DNA of 12,031 nt, taken from positions 1 through 12,031 of the forward strand of contig CAJMPE010000046.1 in NCBI GenBank assembly GCA_905215275.1, in the 5' to 3' direction. Under the pieces are notes generated by a model. The model was not told the origin of the DNA. It made no database searches and was given only the letters and a program-made list of their open reading frames with translations. Position 1 is the first letter of the stretch, and each line of letters starts with the position of its first letter. Made by a program: the position numbers and the translations under genes. This document shows, in pieces, positions 1 through 6,416 of the stretch. Origin of the DNA: an uncultured bacterium. GTDB taxonomy: Bacteria > Actinomycetota > Coriobacteriia > Coriobacteriales > Coriobacteriaceae.

Positions 1-638
1 CAGGCGATGTCGAGGTTCTTGCCGATGAGGCCTACGTAGCCGCCTTCGGCTGCCTTGGGGCTGTCGGCGTGGCAGAGGACCCACTTGTCGGCCTTCCAGT
101 AGCAGTAGCTGTCGCCGGCCGCGGGCATGTCGGCCGCGGCCTCGGGGCGCGGACCATTGGTGCCAGCGGGCAGCGCCACCATCACCTGGAAGCCGCCGTC
201 GTCGACCATGCAGGGCGTGTAGTGGAGCGTGGTGTTGAAGACTTCGACGACCGTACCCGCCGGCACGCGGAACGCCTTGACGCACGCGGTATCGAGCTTG
301 CCGTCCTCGATCTCCCAGCGATGCGCCACGAGCAGGATAAAGTCGCGGGCGCCCAGGTTAAACTCGCTGGCGCGGTGATACTCCAGGCAGTTGAGTCGTG
401 TATTGTGGCCGTTGCCCCAGCCGAGCTGGAAGGGACGGCCACCAAACATGAGAAAGCCAAGCTTGTCGGCATCCTTGACGCCCTCGAGCTCCGGCGCACT
501 TGCTACGTACTTGCTGCCCGCGGGAATGGGCGTGGCAGAGAGCGCCTCGAGCACGGGCAACGTGAGCTCGGACGGAACGTCATCCCAAACGTTGCCATAG
601 GACTTGAACTCGGGATCTGATACAGAGTAGATATGCAT
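1..638 (-). CDS. DUF4867-family cupin-like protein (3' end cut by window edge)
   Basis: The frame opens at ATG 638 after a good ribosome site (AACAGGAG, 5 nt spacing) and stays open for 212 codons to position 1, so only the extreme C-terminus is missing. The protein starts MHIYSVSDPEFKSYG and ends in this window with GLIGKNLDIA, which I recognise as the DUF4867 family of about 210-220 residues. It looks like a soluble beta-rich cupin: H78, E86 and H88 (in HNTRLNCLEYH) could be metal ligands, and a later strand carries VPAGTVVEVFNTTLHYTP (H139), resembling ureidoglycolate-lyase-type cupins. No biochemical function is established to my knowledge. In my recollection the family often sits near sugar-isomerase and kinase genes, so it may belong to the sugar module upstream even though luxS and its terminator lie between. 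A weak -10 (TAGAAT, forward 673-678) lies in its leader. Family call fairly sure; function unknown. Confidence 0.8.
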   Translation of the reverse strand, partial: MHIYSVSDPEFKSYGNVWDDVPSELTLPVLEALSATPIPAGSKYVASAPELEGVKDADKLGFLMFGGRPFQLGWGNGHNTRLNCLEYHRASEFNLGARDFILLVAHRWEIEDGKLDTACVKAFRVPAGTVVEVFNTTLHYTPCMVDDGGFQVMVALPAGTNGPRPEAAADMPAAGDSYCYWKADKWVLCHADSPKAAEGGYVGLIGKNLDIA

Positions 639-711
639 GCTCGCTCCTGTTCGTTTATGTGACAGTATGAACATTCTAGAACTATCTCGTTCCGTTTTGA
701 GCACTCGGTAT

Positions 712-742
712 GAAAAAGCGCCCCCGCAAGAGTGGGAGCGCT
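712..742 (-). terminator. Intrinsic terminator after luxS
   Basis: On the minus strand GCGCTCCCAC (741-732), loop TCTT, then GCGGGGGCGC (727-718) form a GC-rich stem with one G-U pair and one mismatch, followed directly by a T-run (717-713). It begins about 32 bases after the luxS stop and separates luxS from the DUF4867 gene. Confidence 0.8.
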
Positions 743-773
743 TCTAGTACAAACGCTATTCCTGCGAGGGGCC

Positions 774-1262
774 TTACGCCCGCTGATAGTGCAGGTGCTT
801 CTCGTCGATATCGGCCAGGTCGCGGTCGAGATAGCGGCGCGCGAGCCAGTTTGCCATGGGGAGGTTCTGGTCCAGGTAGTTACCGCACTCCTCGGGAGCG
901 GCTCCGGGGACATCACCCTCAAAGTCGGCGACAAACTCGAACAGCTCACGCACGAGCGGCAGAATCTCCTCGCTCGTCAGCTCACCAAACACGACGAGAT
1001 AAAAGCCCGTGCGGCAGCCCATAGGGCCAAAGTAGACAATGCGGCTCGACCACTCGGCATGATTGCGCAGGAACGTCGCGCCCAGGTGCTCGATGGTGTG
1101 GCACTCGGCCGTGTTCATGACCGGCTCCTTGTTGGGCGTGGTCAGGCGCAGGTCAAACGTGGGGACGGCGGCGCCGGTCGCCGGATCGCGGTCGATACGG
1201 CTCACATACACGCCGGGCTCGAGCAGCAGATGGTCAACGGAAAAGCTCGCGATGCGCTCCAT
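774..1262 (-). CDS. luxS: S-ribosylhomocysteine lyase LuxS
   Basis: LuxS cleaves S-ribosylhomocysteine to homocysteine and 4,5-dihydroxy-2,3-pentanedione, the precursor of autoinducer-2, in the cytoplasmic activated-methyl cycle. The 162-residue product is full length for the family. The metal motif HxxEH is present as H55-T-I-E58-H59, with the third ligand C126 in PEECGNY; the catalytic cysteine is C83 in GPMGCRTGFYL, and E58 is the partner base. The start at 1262 follows GAGAGGATCTGCC, a usable ribosome site. The gene has its own terminator (712-742) and lies 152 bases after the FGGY kinase stop, behind another terminator, so it is probably mostly monocistronic. The partner nucleosidase (Pfs/MTAN), which makes the substrate, is not in the window. 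Its position between sugar-module genes has no obvious metabolic reason. Identity is essentially certain. Confidence 0.97.
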   Translation of the reverse strand: MERIASFSVDHLLLEPGVYVSRIDRDPATGAAVPTFDLRLTTPNKEPVMNTAECHTIEHLGATFLRNHAEWSSRIVYFGPMGCRTGFYLVVFGELTSEEILPLVRELFEFVADFEGDVPGAAPEECGNYLDQNLPMANWLARRYLDRDLADIDEKHLHYQRA

Positions 1263-1277
1263 GGCAGATCCTCTCGA

Positions 1278-1307
1278 TAGTCAATTTGGGACGGGGTTCT
1301 TTTAGCT
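1278..1307 (+). repeat. Copy 1 of a 30-bp GGGACGGGG terminator-arm repeat (orphan, reversed)
   Basis: TAGTCAATTTGGGACGGGG at 1278-1296 is identical, as reverse complement, to 7695-7713. The following 11 bases (1297-1307, TTCTTTTAGCT) match the other copy at 9 of 11, so 28 of 30 bases agree. At 7684-7713 the element is the 3' arm and T-tract of a real minus-strand terminator. Here it lies in the opposite orientation with no partner arm on its 5' side, so it cannot fold as a plus-strand terminator. It ends 15 bases upstream of the luxS start codon, next to the ribosome site. Confidence 0.7.
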
Positions 1308-1326
1308 GGTTCGAATGGTCGCACCA

Positions 1327-1356
1327 ATCATACCAGTCAAAAAAGCCCCGTCCCAA
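1327..1356 (-). promoter_or_regulatory. Candidate luxS promoter with extended -10
   Basis: On the minus strand TATGAT (1332-1327) is preceded by TGG, giving an extended -10 (TGnTATGAT). TTGGGA (1356-1351) lies 18 bases upstream and matches the -35 consensus at 4 of 6. It would start transcription near 1320 and leave a leader of about 58 bases. The -35 overlaps the 3' arm of the kinase terminator. The -10 is good and the -35 is weak, so this is a plausible call from consensus only. Confidence 0.4.
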
Positions 1357-1376
1357 ATAAGCTACCCGGGACGAGG
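1339..1376 (-). terminator. Intrinsic terminator after the FGGY kinase
   Basis: On the minus strand CCTCGTCCC (1376-1368) pairs over a 13-nt loop with GGGACGGGG (1354-1346): nine pairs, one of them G-U, followed by C and six Ts (1344-1339). The right arm and T-tract (ATTTGGGACGGGGC plus six Ts) also occur in the terminator at 7688-7726, so this belongs to a shared terminator family. Confidence 0.8.
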
Positions 1377-1404
1377 ATCAATGAGTTTTTAATCCCCGTC
1401 CCGG
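1366..1404 (-). repeat. Inverted repeat overlapping the kinase terminator
   Basis: Arms 1366-1378 (CCGGGACGAGGAT, plus strand) and 1392-1404 (ATCCCCGTCCCGG) pair at 12 of 13 positions around a 13-nt loop. The arm 1366-1378 contains the left arm of the terminator at 1339-1376, so the two hairpins cannot form together on one RNA. It begins 11 bases after the kinase stop codon. Confidence 0.7.
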
Positions 1405-1414
1405 AAAAATCATG

Positions 1415-2905
1415 CTAGGCAGTGTATGCAATCGTTGATTTGACAGCGTGGCGCCAGCCGGCGATCTTTTTGGCGCGTTCGTCGGCGGTCATGGCGGGCT
1501 CCACGATGCCGCGGGCGCCGTAGACGTCGACGACATCGCGCGTGTACATGCCCAGCGCAATGCCGCAGGCCCAGGCCGCACCCAGACCGCTCATCTCGTC
1601 GTTGCTCGCGATGCGAATGGGCGAACCAACCAAGTCGCTCTCAAACTGCATCAGGTACGCGTCGCGCGTGGGACCGCCGTCAACACGAAGCTCGGCCAAT
1701 GCCGCGCCCGAATCCTCGACCATCGCATCGATCACGTCAAAGATCTGATAGGCAATCGACTCGTCGGCGGCCTTCACGAATTCCGCGCGACCCGTGGTGC
1801 GCGTCATGCCAAAGACGCAGCCCTCGGCGTCACTCGCCCAGTGTGGCGCGCCCAAACCGGTAAACGCCGGCACAAAGTAGACGCGGCTCGCCGGATTGGC
1901 GGCGTAGCACAGGTCGGTGACTTCCTCGGGGTTGTTGATGAGCTCCAGGTCGTCGCGCAGCCAGGTCTTGACGGCACCGGCGTAGCTCACGTTGCCCTCG
2001 AGCACGTACTCGGTCACGCCGTCCATGCGCCATGCAAGCGAGCTCGAAAGCCCGTGCGAGCTGGCGACGAACTCGTCGCCGACGTTCATCATGACCGAGC
2101 TGCCGGTGCCATAGGTCGCCTTGGCCATACCGCGGCTGTGGCAGCCCTGCGCGAACAAGGCCGCGTGGCTGTCGCCCAGCACGCCGTGAATGGGCACGGG
2201 CGCCGGCAAAAAGCCGCCCAGATTCGTCGTGCCGAACAGGCCGTCCGAATCGGTCACCTGCGGCAGGCAGGCCACGTCGACGCCAAAGGCCTCGCACACC
2301 GGCTCGCTCCAGCAGCCACGGCGCAGGTCAAAGAGCTGCGTGCGGCTGGCGTTGGACCAGTCACAGCGGAACTCCACGCCGCCCGTGAGCGTCCAGACCA
2401 CCCAGGCATCGATGGTGCCCAGGCAAAGCTGGCCCGCTGCCGCGGCCTCGGCAGCCGCGGGAACGTTCGCGAGAATCCAGGCCATCTTGCCCGCCGGATA
2501 GTAGGGCGAGAGTACCAGACCCGTCGTGTCGAGCACCAGGTCGGCCACACCCTCGCGCGCGGCTAGCTTGTCGCACAGCTCGCGGGCGCGGGCGCACTGC
2601 CACACCACGGCGTCGCACAGCGGCTCGCCCGTCGTGCGGTTCCAGGCAACGGTGGTCTCGCGCTGGTTGGAGATACCGATGCCGGCGACGTCGGCCGGGT
2701 CGACCCCAGTCTCCTCCACCACGGCACGCGCCACGGCCAGCACATTGGCGGCAATCTCGGCCGGATCATGGCTCACCCAACCGGCCTCGTTGACAATCTG
2801 GCGATGCGAGCGATCGGCACGATGAATCAGATGGCCGCCCTCGTCCACCAGCAGCGCCTTGGTGCCCTGCGTGGATTGATCGATTCCGATGATGTATTTA
2901 CTCAT
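1415..2905 (-). CDS. FGGY-family carbohydrate kinase, glycerol-kinase-like branch
   Basis: An ATP-dependent cytoplasmic sugar/polyol kinase of 496 residues, the usual GlpK length. Visible landmarks: phosphate loop GIDQSTQGTKALL (7-19), NQRET (80-84), VVWQ (W102), SPYY (Y135), GTIDAWVVW, the catalytic base region GVLGDSHAAL (D245), ATYGTGSS, VPAFTGLGAPHW and LRVDGGPTRDAYLMQF. The fold is clearly GlpK-like, but two glycerol-contacting positions differ: the Gln after the catalytic Asp (GDQQ in E. coli) is Ser, and the Phe of GTGCF is Ser. The phosphate loop is DQSTQGTK, not DQGTTSSR. I therefore do not call it glpK. The start at 2905 has CAGGAGAG three bases upstream of ATG. It follows the transketolase pair after a 174-bp structured spacer, and its likely substrate is the ketose made by the isomerase at 4850-6250. 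A pentulokinase or apulose kinase role is possible; the substrate is unproven. Confidence 0.85.
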   Translation of the reverse strand: MSKYIIGIDQSTQGTKALLVDEGGHLIHRADRSHRQIVNEAGWVSHDPAEIAANVLAVARAVVEETGVDPADVAGIGISNQRETTVAWNRTTGEPLCDAVVWQCARARELCDKLAAREGVADLVLDTTGLVLSPYYPAGKMAWILANVPAAAEAAAAGQLCLGTIDAWVVWTLTGGVEFRCDWSNASRTQLFDLRRGCWSEPVCEAFGVDVACLPQVTDSDGLFGTTNLGGFLPAPVPIHGVLGDSHAALFAQGCHSRGMAKATYGTGSSVMMNVGDEFVASSHGLSSSLAWRMDGVTEYVLEGNVSYAGAVKTWLRDDLELINNPEEVTDLCYAANPASRVYFVPAFTGLGAPHWASDAEGCVFGMTRTTGRAEFVKAADESIAYQIFDVIDAMVEDSGAALAELRVDGGPTRDAYLMQFESDLVGSPIRIASNDEMSGLGAAWACGIALGMYTRDVVDVYGARGIVEPAMTADERAKKIAGWRHAVKSTIAYTA

Positions 2906-2962
2906 GTACTCTCCTGTCTCCCCCGCCGATTCAAAAACTAAAACCCGACGGACAAGGAGCGA

Positions 2963-3063
2963 GCGGCCACCAAGTGCCGCAGATTGCCGTGAAAGAGGAG
3001 CGCCGCGTACTTTGCGTACGCAAGCGACGGTTTGAACGGCAAGGTGCGGTGCTTGGCGGCCAC
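2963..3063 (-). repeat. Long imperfect hairpin in the transketolase-kinase spacer
   Basis: Two 28-nt arms (2963-2990 and 3036-3063) are reverse complements at 22 of 28 positions. Inside them GCGTAC (3005-3010) and GTACGC (3016-3021) form a second perfect stem, extended by CGC/GCG (3001-3003, 3024-3026). The whole can fold into one hairpin of about 100 nt covering most of the 174-bp gap between the transketolase stop and the kinase start. On the minus-strand RNA it is followed about 20 nt later by a T-rich stretch (TTTTAGTTTTTG), but not at the stem base, so it is not a canonical terminator. It could be a dispersed palindromic repeat, an RNA processing or stability element, or an attenuating structure. 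No gene in the spacer is convincing. Confidence 0.7.
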
Positions 3064-3079
3064 GCAGCGTCTGTGTCTA

Positions 3080-4018
3080 CTAGTTGCCGAGGAACTCGGC
3101 AACGGTCTTGGCGATTCCGACACCCGTCAGGCCGTAGTGTGCAAAGACCTCGGGGCTCGTGCCGGTGATGACCGGCACGTCGGGCAGGGAGAGGCACTTG
3201 ACCGGGCGCGGGCAATGCTCACCCACCACCTGCGCGACCATAGAGCCCAGACCGCCGAAGGGGCTGTGCTCCTCGACGGTCACGACGGCGCGCGTGGCAC
3301 CGGCGGCCTCAATCACGGCCTCGGCGTCGAGCGGCTTGACGCAGTACATGTCGAGCACCGTTGCCGAGATGCCCTGCTCGGCCAGCAGGTCGGCAGCGTC
3401 CACGGCATGGCGGACCATCTCACCGGTGGCGACGAGCGTTACATCGGTGCCGCGGCGTACCCAGGTGGCGCGATCCATCTGGAACGGGCACTCGTCCTCG
3501 GTGTACACGTCCTCGACCGGGTTGCGGCCCACGCGGATGTAGGCCGGTTTGTTATCGGCGACCAGGGCCCGCACGAGCTCGGCGGTCTGGAAGCGGTCGC
3601 TCGGCAGATACACGCGCATGTTGGGAATCGCGCTCATGGCGGCGATATCCTGCGCGGAGTGATGGCTCATGCCCAAAGCGCCGTAGGACACGCCGCCCGA
3701 GATGCCGATGAGCTTGACGTTGGTGTTGGAGTACGAAACGTCGACCTTGCACTGCTCATACGAGCGCGTGGTCACAAAGGACGCCGGCGAGGCGGCCCAG
3801 GCCTTCTTGCCGCACGAAGCCATACCGGCAGCGATGCTCACCAGGTCCTGCTCGGCAATGCCGACCTCGACGGACTGCTGGGGATACTGATCAAAGAACG
3901 GCGTGAGCGATGCGGAGCCGCGGGAGTCGGAGCACAGGACGACGATATCCTTATCGGTCTTCGCGGCCTCGAGCAGCGTGTCGCAGATAACCTTGCGATT
4001 GGCGATCTTGTTAGCCAT
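3080..4018 (-). CDS. Transketolase, C-terminal subunit (pyrimidine-binding and C-terminal domains)
   Basis: This is the second half of a split thiamine-diphosphate transketolase, 312 residues. The pyrimidine-binding domain is at the N-terminus with the catalytic glutamate E56 in VEVGIAEQDLVSIAAGMA. Residues 105-125 carry GISGGVSYGALGMSHHSAQD, and the C-terminal domain includes VTVEEHSPFGGLGSMVAQVV. The frame is open up to 4126, but the start at 4018 is chosen because AAGGAGG lies six bases upstream and the extra 36 residues do not resemble the family. The ATG overlaps the N-terminal subunit's stop by 8 bases, so the two are probably translationally coupled to give equal amounts. With the preceding gene it should transfer a two-carbon ketol unit from a ketose phosphate to an aldose phosphate. 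The loop YGALGMSHH differs from the GEDGxTH form of classical transketolases, suggesting a specialised substrate. Confidence 0.92.
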   Translation of the reverse strand: MANKIANRKVICDTLLEAAKTDKDIVVLCSDSRGSASLTPFFDQYPQQSVEVGIAEQDLVSIAAGMASCGKKAWAASPASFVTTRSYEQCKVDVSYSNTNVKLIGISGGVSYGALGMSHHSAQDIAAMSAIPNMRVYLPSDRFQTAELVRALVADNKPAYIRVGRNPVEDVYTEDECPFQMDRATWVRRGTDVTLVATGEMVRHAVDAADLLAEQGISATVLDMYCVKPLDAEAVIEAAGATRAVVTVEEHSPFGGLGSMVAQVVGEHCPRPVKCLSLPDVPVITGTSPEVFAHYGLTGVGIAKTVAEFLGN

Positions 4019-4847
4019 TGATGGCCTCCTTATGGGCAGCGAAATCGGCGATGATCTGGGCATATTCCTCATCATTGGGCAGGTGATGATGCCAGGCGGC
4101 CTTGTCCTCCATAACAGGCGAGCCATAGCCCTTCACCGTGTTGAGGATGATGACCGTGGGCTTGCCGCAGGTCTCGGCCGCAAGCGTCAGCGCGGCGTCG
4201 ATGGCCCGGACGTCGTTGCCCGGAATGGAGAGCACGTTCCATCCGAAGGCTGCCCAGCGCTCCTCCTGCGAGTCCTGCTTCATGACGTCCTCGGTGCTAC
4301 CGCTGATCTGCAGGCGGTTGCGGTCCACGAGCGCGCACAGGTTATCGAGCTGGTAGTTGCCGCCGCTCATGGCGCCCTCCCAGACCGAGCCCTCGGCAAG
4401 CTCGCCGTCGCCCATGATGGTATAGACGCGATAGTCGCGGCCGTCCATCTTGCCGGCGAGCGCCATGCCCACGGCCACGGGCAGGCCGTGACCCAGCGAG
4501 CCCGAGTTCATCTCGATGCCCTTGAGCTTGTTGTTGGGGTGACCGATGTAGGGGCTGCCGAACTTGGAGAAGCGGGCCTTGACGTCATCGAGATCCAGAT
4601 AGCCCTCGTGGCAGAGCACCGCATAGTAGGCCTCCATTGCGTGGCCCTTGGAGAGCACGAAGCGATCGCGGTTGGGATCGTCGACGGTCTCGGGCGAAAT
4701 GTTGAGGTGGTTGGCATAGAGGGTCATGAGGGCGTCAATCACCGACATGTCGCCGCCGATGTGGCCGCCGGCGCCAGCCATGATGATATCGACGCAATCG
4801 CGGCGAAGGTCCCAACGCAGGGACTCAAGCTCTTCGATAGTTGCCAT
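4011..4847 (-). CDS. Transketolase, N-terminal (thiamine-diphosphate-binding) subunit
   Basis: The 278-residue protein is the first half of a two-subunit transketolase. It carries GHIGGDMS (H29), DRFVLSKGHA (H69), NSGSLGHGLPVAVGMA (115-130) and the thiamine-diphosphate/Mg motif GDGELAEG (146-153) running to N177 in VDRNRLQ. Near the end KAAWHHHLP supplies the histidines expected near the substrate phosphate and cofactor. The start at 4847 is two bases after the isomerase stop, with its AGGAGAG ribosome site inside the isomerase's last codons. The stop overlaps the C-terminal subunit by 8 bases. Alone it lacks the catalytic glutamate, so it needs the partner at 3080-4018. Split pairs of this kind serve both central pentose metabolism and dedicated sugar pathways such as AptA/AptB; the operon context favours a dedicated pathway. 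Subunit identity is sure; substrate is not. Confidence 0.93.
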   Translation of the reverse strand: MATIEELESLRWDLRRDCVDIIMAGAGGHIGGDMSVIDALMTLYANHLNISPETVDDPNRDRFVLSKGHAMEAYYAVLCHEGYLDLDDVKARFSKFGSPYIGHPNNKLKGIEMNSGSLGHGLPVAVGMALAGKMDGRDYRVYTIMGDGELAEGSVWEGAMSGGNYQLDNLCALVDRNRLQISGSTEDVMKQDSQEERWAAFGWNVLSIPGNDVRAIDAALTLAAETCGKPTVIILNTVKGYGSPVMEDKAAWHHHLPNDEEYAQIIADFAAHKEAING

Positions 4848-4849
4848 TT

Positions 4850-6250
4850 CTACTCTCCTCGCAGGTAGGCTTTGACGTCTTCTTCAATCGGGTCGTATAA
4901 GTCGGGGGCAATGCCGATGTACTTGCACGCCTCGTAGAGCACCGGCACCACGTTGGCGTGAATGGCGACGCAGTGGTGGATGTAGGGACCCTCGACGATC
5001 TTGGCCTCGAGGCGCTTGAGGTTGTCGACCTCGACCCACAGGTAGGTGCCCATGCCGGCCGGGCCGTCGATGCCGCGGGCGTTGCCCAGTAGCAGCGAGT
5101 ACTCGCCGTTGTCACCGTCAAAGCGGGCAAGGGTGAGGTCGCCGTGCTTGGCCTCGGCCGTCAGCGCGCCGGGGTGATCGAAAGCCAGCGGGTAGGTGAG
5201 CTTGGGCTTGACGGCCGCGCAGCTGCAGGGCCAGGGGCCGCAATGCTGCAGCAGCTCGCCGTTCTCGTTATCGGGATGGCGCACGGTCCAGTCGGCGAAC
5301 ATGCCGCGGTGACGGCCCAGGTCGGCGGCCTCGACCATCAGCGCGGTGATGGCGCCGTGGATATCGGTCTCGCATACGATAGGAATGCCCATCTCGTTGA
5401 GGATGGCGTTGGCGGCGCAGGGCATAATGCCCAGCTCGTCCTGCAGAGCGTTCCAGCACTGAATGGCACCGGCGTTGCAGCCATACTTCTCGACCAAGCG
5501 CTTCATGGCGATGGCAAGACCGGCGACCGCAGGGACCTTGTCCTCGGGGATGCAGATCTCAAAGCTGTCGTTGATGTGGGCAAGCATGGCGGCCATGGCC
5601 TGCTCGTCGGCCTGGGCGTCGCGCACAGCCTGGACAAGTTCGGTCATGGGGATAGGCGAAAGCTGGATGTTGAACTTCTCGAGCAGCTCGCCCTCGTTGC
5701 ACATGGTCGACCAGAAGTCGAATGGACGGGTGGCCATCTGCAGGATGCGGGTGTGCTTGAAGGTCTTGACCACGTTGCAAACGGCCAAAAAGTCCCAAAC
5801 GCCGCGCTCGAACTCGGGGTCGGTCAGGCGGCAGTTGGTCATGTAGGTGAAGGGAACCTGGAAGCGGCGCAGGACCTTGCCGGTGGCGAACAGACCGCAC
5901 TGGCTATCGCGCAGGCGCGTGCCGTCGGGCTCGGGGCGCTCGTCGCGCGGGCCCCACAGCAGCACGGGCAGGCCGAGCTCGCGGGCAAGGCGAGCGCAAA
6001 CGTACTCGGTGCCAAAGTTGGCGTGGCACAGCATGATGCCATCGACGCCCTCGGCGCGGAATTTCTTGACGATAGGCTCAATGTGGCTGTCGTCGAACAG
6101 CAGGCCCTCGTCATTGATGTCGTCGATATCCACGATGTCGACGCCGATCTCGCGCAGGCGATCAGCCGTCAGGCCGCGATACTTGATTGCGTCCGGCGCG
6201 CTAAAGATGCTGCGGCGCGTGGGCACAAAGCCGAGCTTGATCTTGTCCAT
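4850..6250 (-). CDS. L-fucose/L-arabinose isomerase-like aldose isomerase
   Basis: A 466-residue protein resembling the L-fucose isomerase family, C-terminal-like part included. The N-terminal half has the Rossmann-like layout of that fold (DGIMLCHANFGTEY, ELGLPVLLWGPRDE, TRILQMATRPFDFW). The C-terminal half has CWNALQDELGIMPCAANAIL (265-284) and CETDIHGAITALM, where E294 and D296 are plausible metal ligands, with H425/H426 and H431 in PYIHHCVAIHAN near the end. It is shorter than E. coli FucI (about 590). The start at 6250 has GGGGAGG upstream. It is the first gene of the sugar operon, directly followed by both transketolase subunits, and its promoter region carries candidate LacI sites. The likely role is metal-dependent aldose-ketose isomerisation feeding the FGGY kinase. 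The sugar could be a 6-deoxyhexose, a pentose or a branched sugar; sequence alone does not tell. Confidence 0.82.
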   Translation of the reverse strand: MDKIKLGFVPTRRSIFSAPDAIKYRGLTADRLREIGVDIVDIDDINDEGLLFDDSHIEPIVKKFRAEGVDGIMLCHANFGTEYVCARLARELGLPVLLWGPRDERPEPDGTRLRDSQCGLFATGKVLRRFQVPFTYMTNCRLTDPEFERGVWDFLAVCNVVKTFKHTRILQMATRPFDFWSTMCNEGELLEKFNIQLSPIPMTELVQAVRDAQADEQAMAAMLAHINDSFEICIPEDKVPAVAGLAIAMKRLVEKYGCNAGAIQCWNALQDELGIMPCAANAILNEMGIPIVCETDIHGAITALMVEAADLGRHRGMFADWTVRHPDNENGELLQHCGPWPCSCAAVKPKLTYPLAFDHPGALTAEAKHGDLTLARFDGDNGEYSLLLGNARGIDGPAGMGTYLWVEVDNLKRLEAKIVEGPYIHHCVAIHANVVPVLYEACKYIGIAPDLYDPIEEDVKAYLRGE

Positions 6251-6276
6251 GTACGTCCTCCCCTAATCACATGTTC

Positions 6277-6336
6277 AGTAAACAGACGCATGTTTCGTTT
6301 TGTTCTGTTTACTAAATGTTTTACTCTACTGTTTAG
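6277..6336. promoter_or_regulatory. Candidate LacI operator cluster upstream of the isomerase operon
   Basis: AGTAAACAGA (6277-6286) and TCTGTTTACT (6304-6313) are perfect 10-base inverted arms. Immediately beyond lie TAAATGTTTT (6313-6322) and CTGTTTAG (6329-6336). The last two motifs recur upstream of the LacI gene (7606-7615 and 7593-7600). The cluster starts 27 bases upstream of the isomerase start codon, where a repressor could block transcription. A further CTAAACGG lies at 6379-6386. No convincing -35/-10 pair was identified. Binding is inferred, not shown. Confidence 0.55.
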
Positions 6337-6416
6337 AAGTTTAACGCGAAATACCCGTAGACGGTAGAGAAATCAGCCTAAACGGTATGTAAACAAACTG
6401 AACATACAAGGGCATC

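Noticed and set aside
674..681. TTCTAGAA palindrome upstream of the DUF4867 gene as a regulator site (for example LexA-like)
   Set aside because: Eight bases are too few, the GAAC/GTTC spacing does not fit the actinobacterial LexA box, and no second copy was seen.
1448..2566. Plus-strand open frame of 372 codons opposite the FGGY kinase
   Set aside because: An antisense GC-rich shadow; no ribosome site or domain, and the kinase on the other strand is unmistakable.
1415..2905. Plain glycerol kinase (glpK) assignment
   Set aside because: Two glycerol-contact residues differ, the phosphate loop is of another subgroup, and no glycerol facilitator or glycerol-3-phosphate gene is nearby.
2931..3215. 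Small open frames through the transketolase-kinase spacer
   Set aside because: They read through a hairpin, are Arg/Pro/Ser-rich in several frames at once and have no ribosome site.
3032..4021. Plus-strand open frame of 329 codons opposite the transketolase subunit
   Set aside because: Antisense shadow with no family resemblance; its 5' part lies in the spacer hairpin.
4019..4126. 36-codon upstream extension of the transketolase C-terminal subunit
   Set aside because: The extension overlaps the N-terminal subunit in another frame and is unlike the family; AAGGAGG is placed for the ATG at 4018.
5144..6367. Plus-strand open frame of 407 codons opposite the isomerase
   Set aside because: It is an antisense shadow of a well-supported minus-strand gene; the translation is rich in low-complexity Gly/Ala/Val/His with no recognisable domain.
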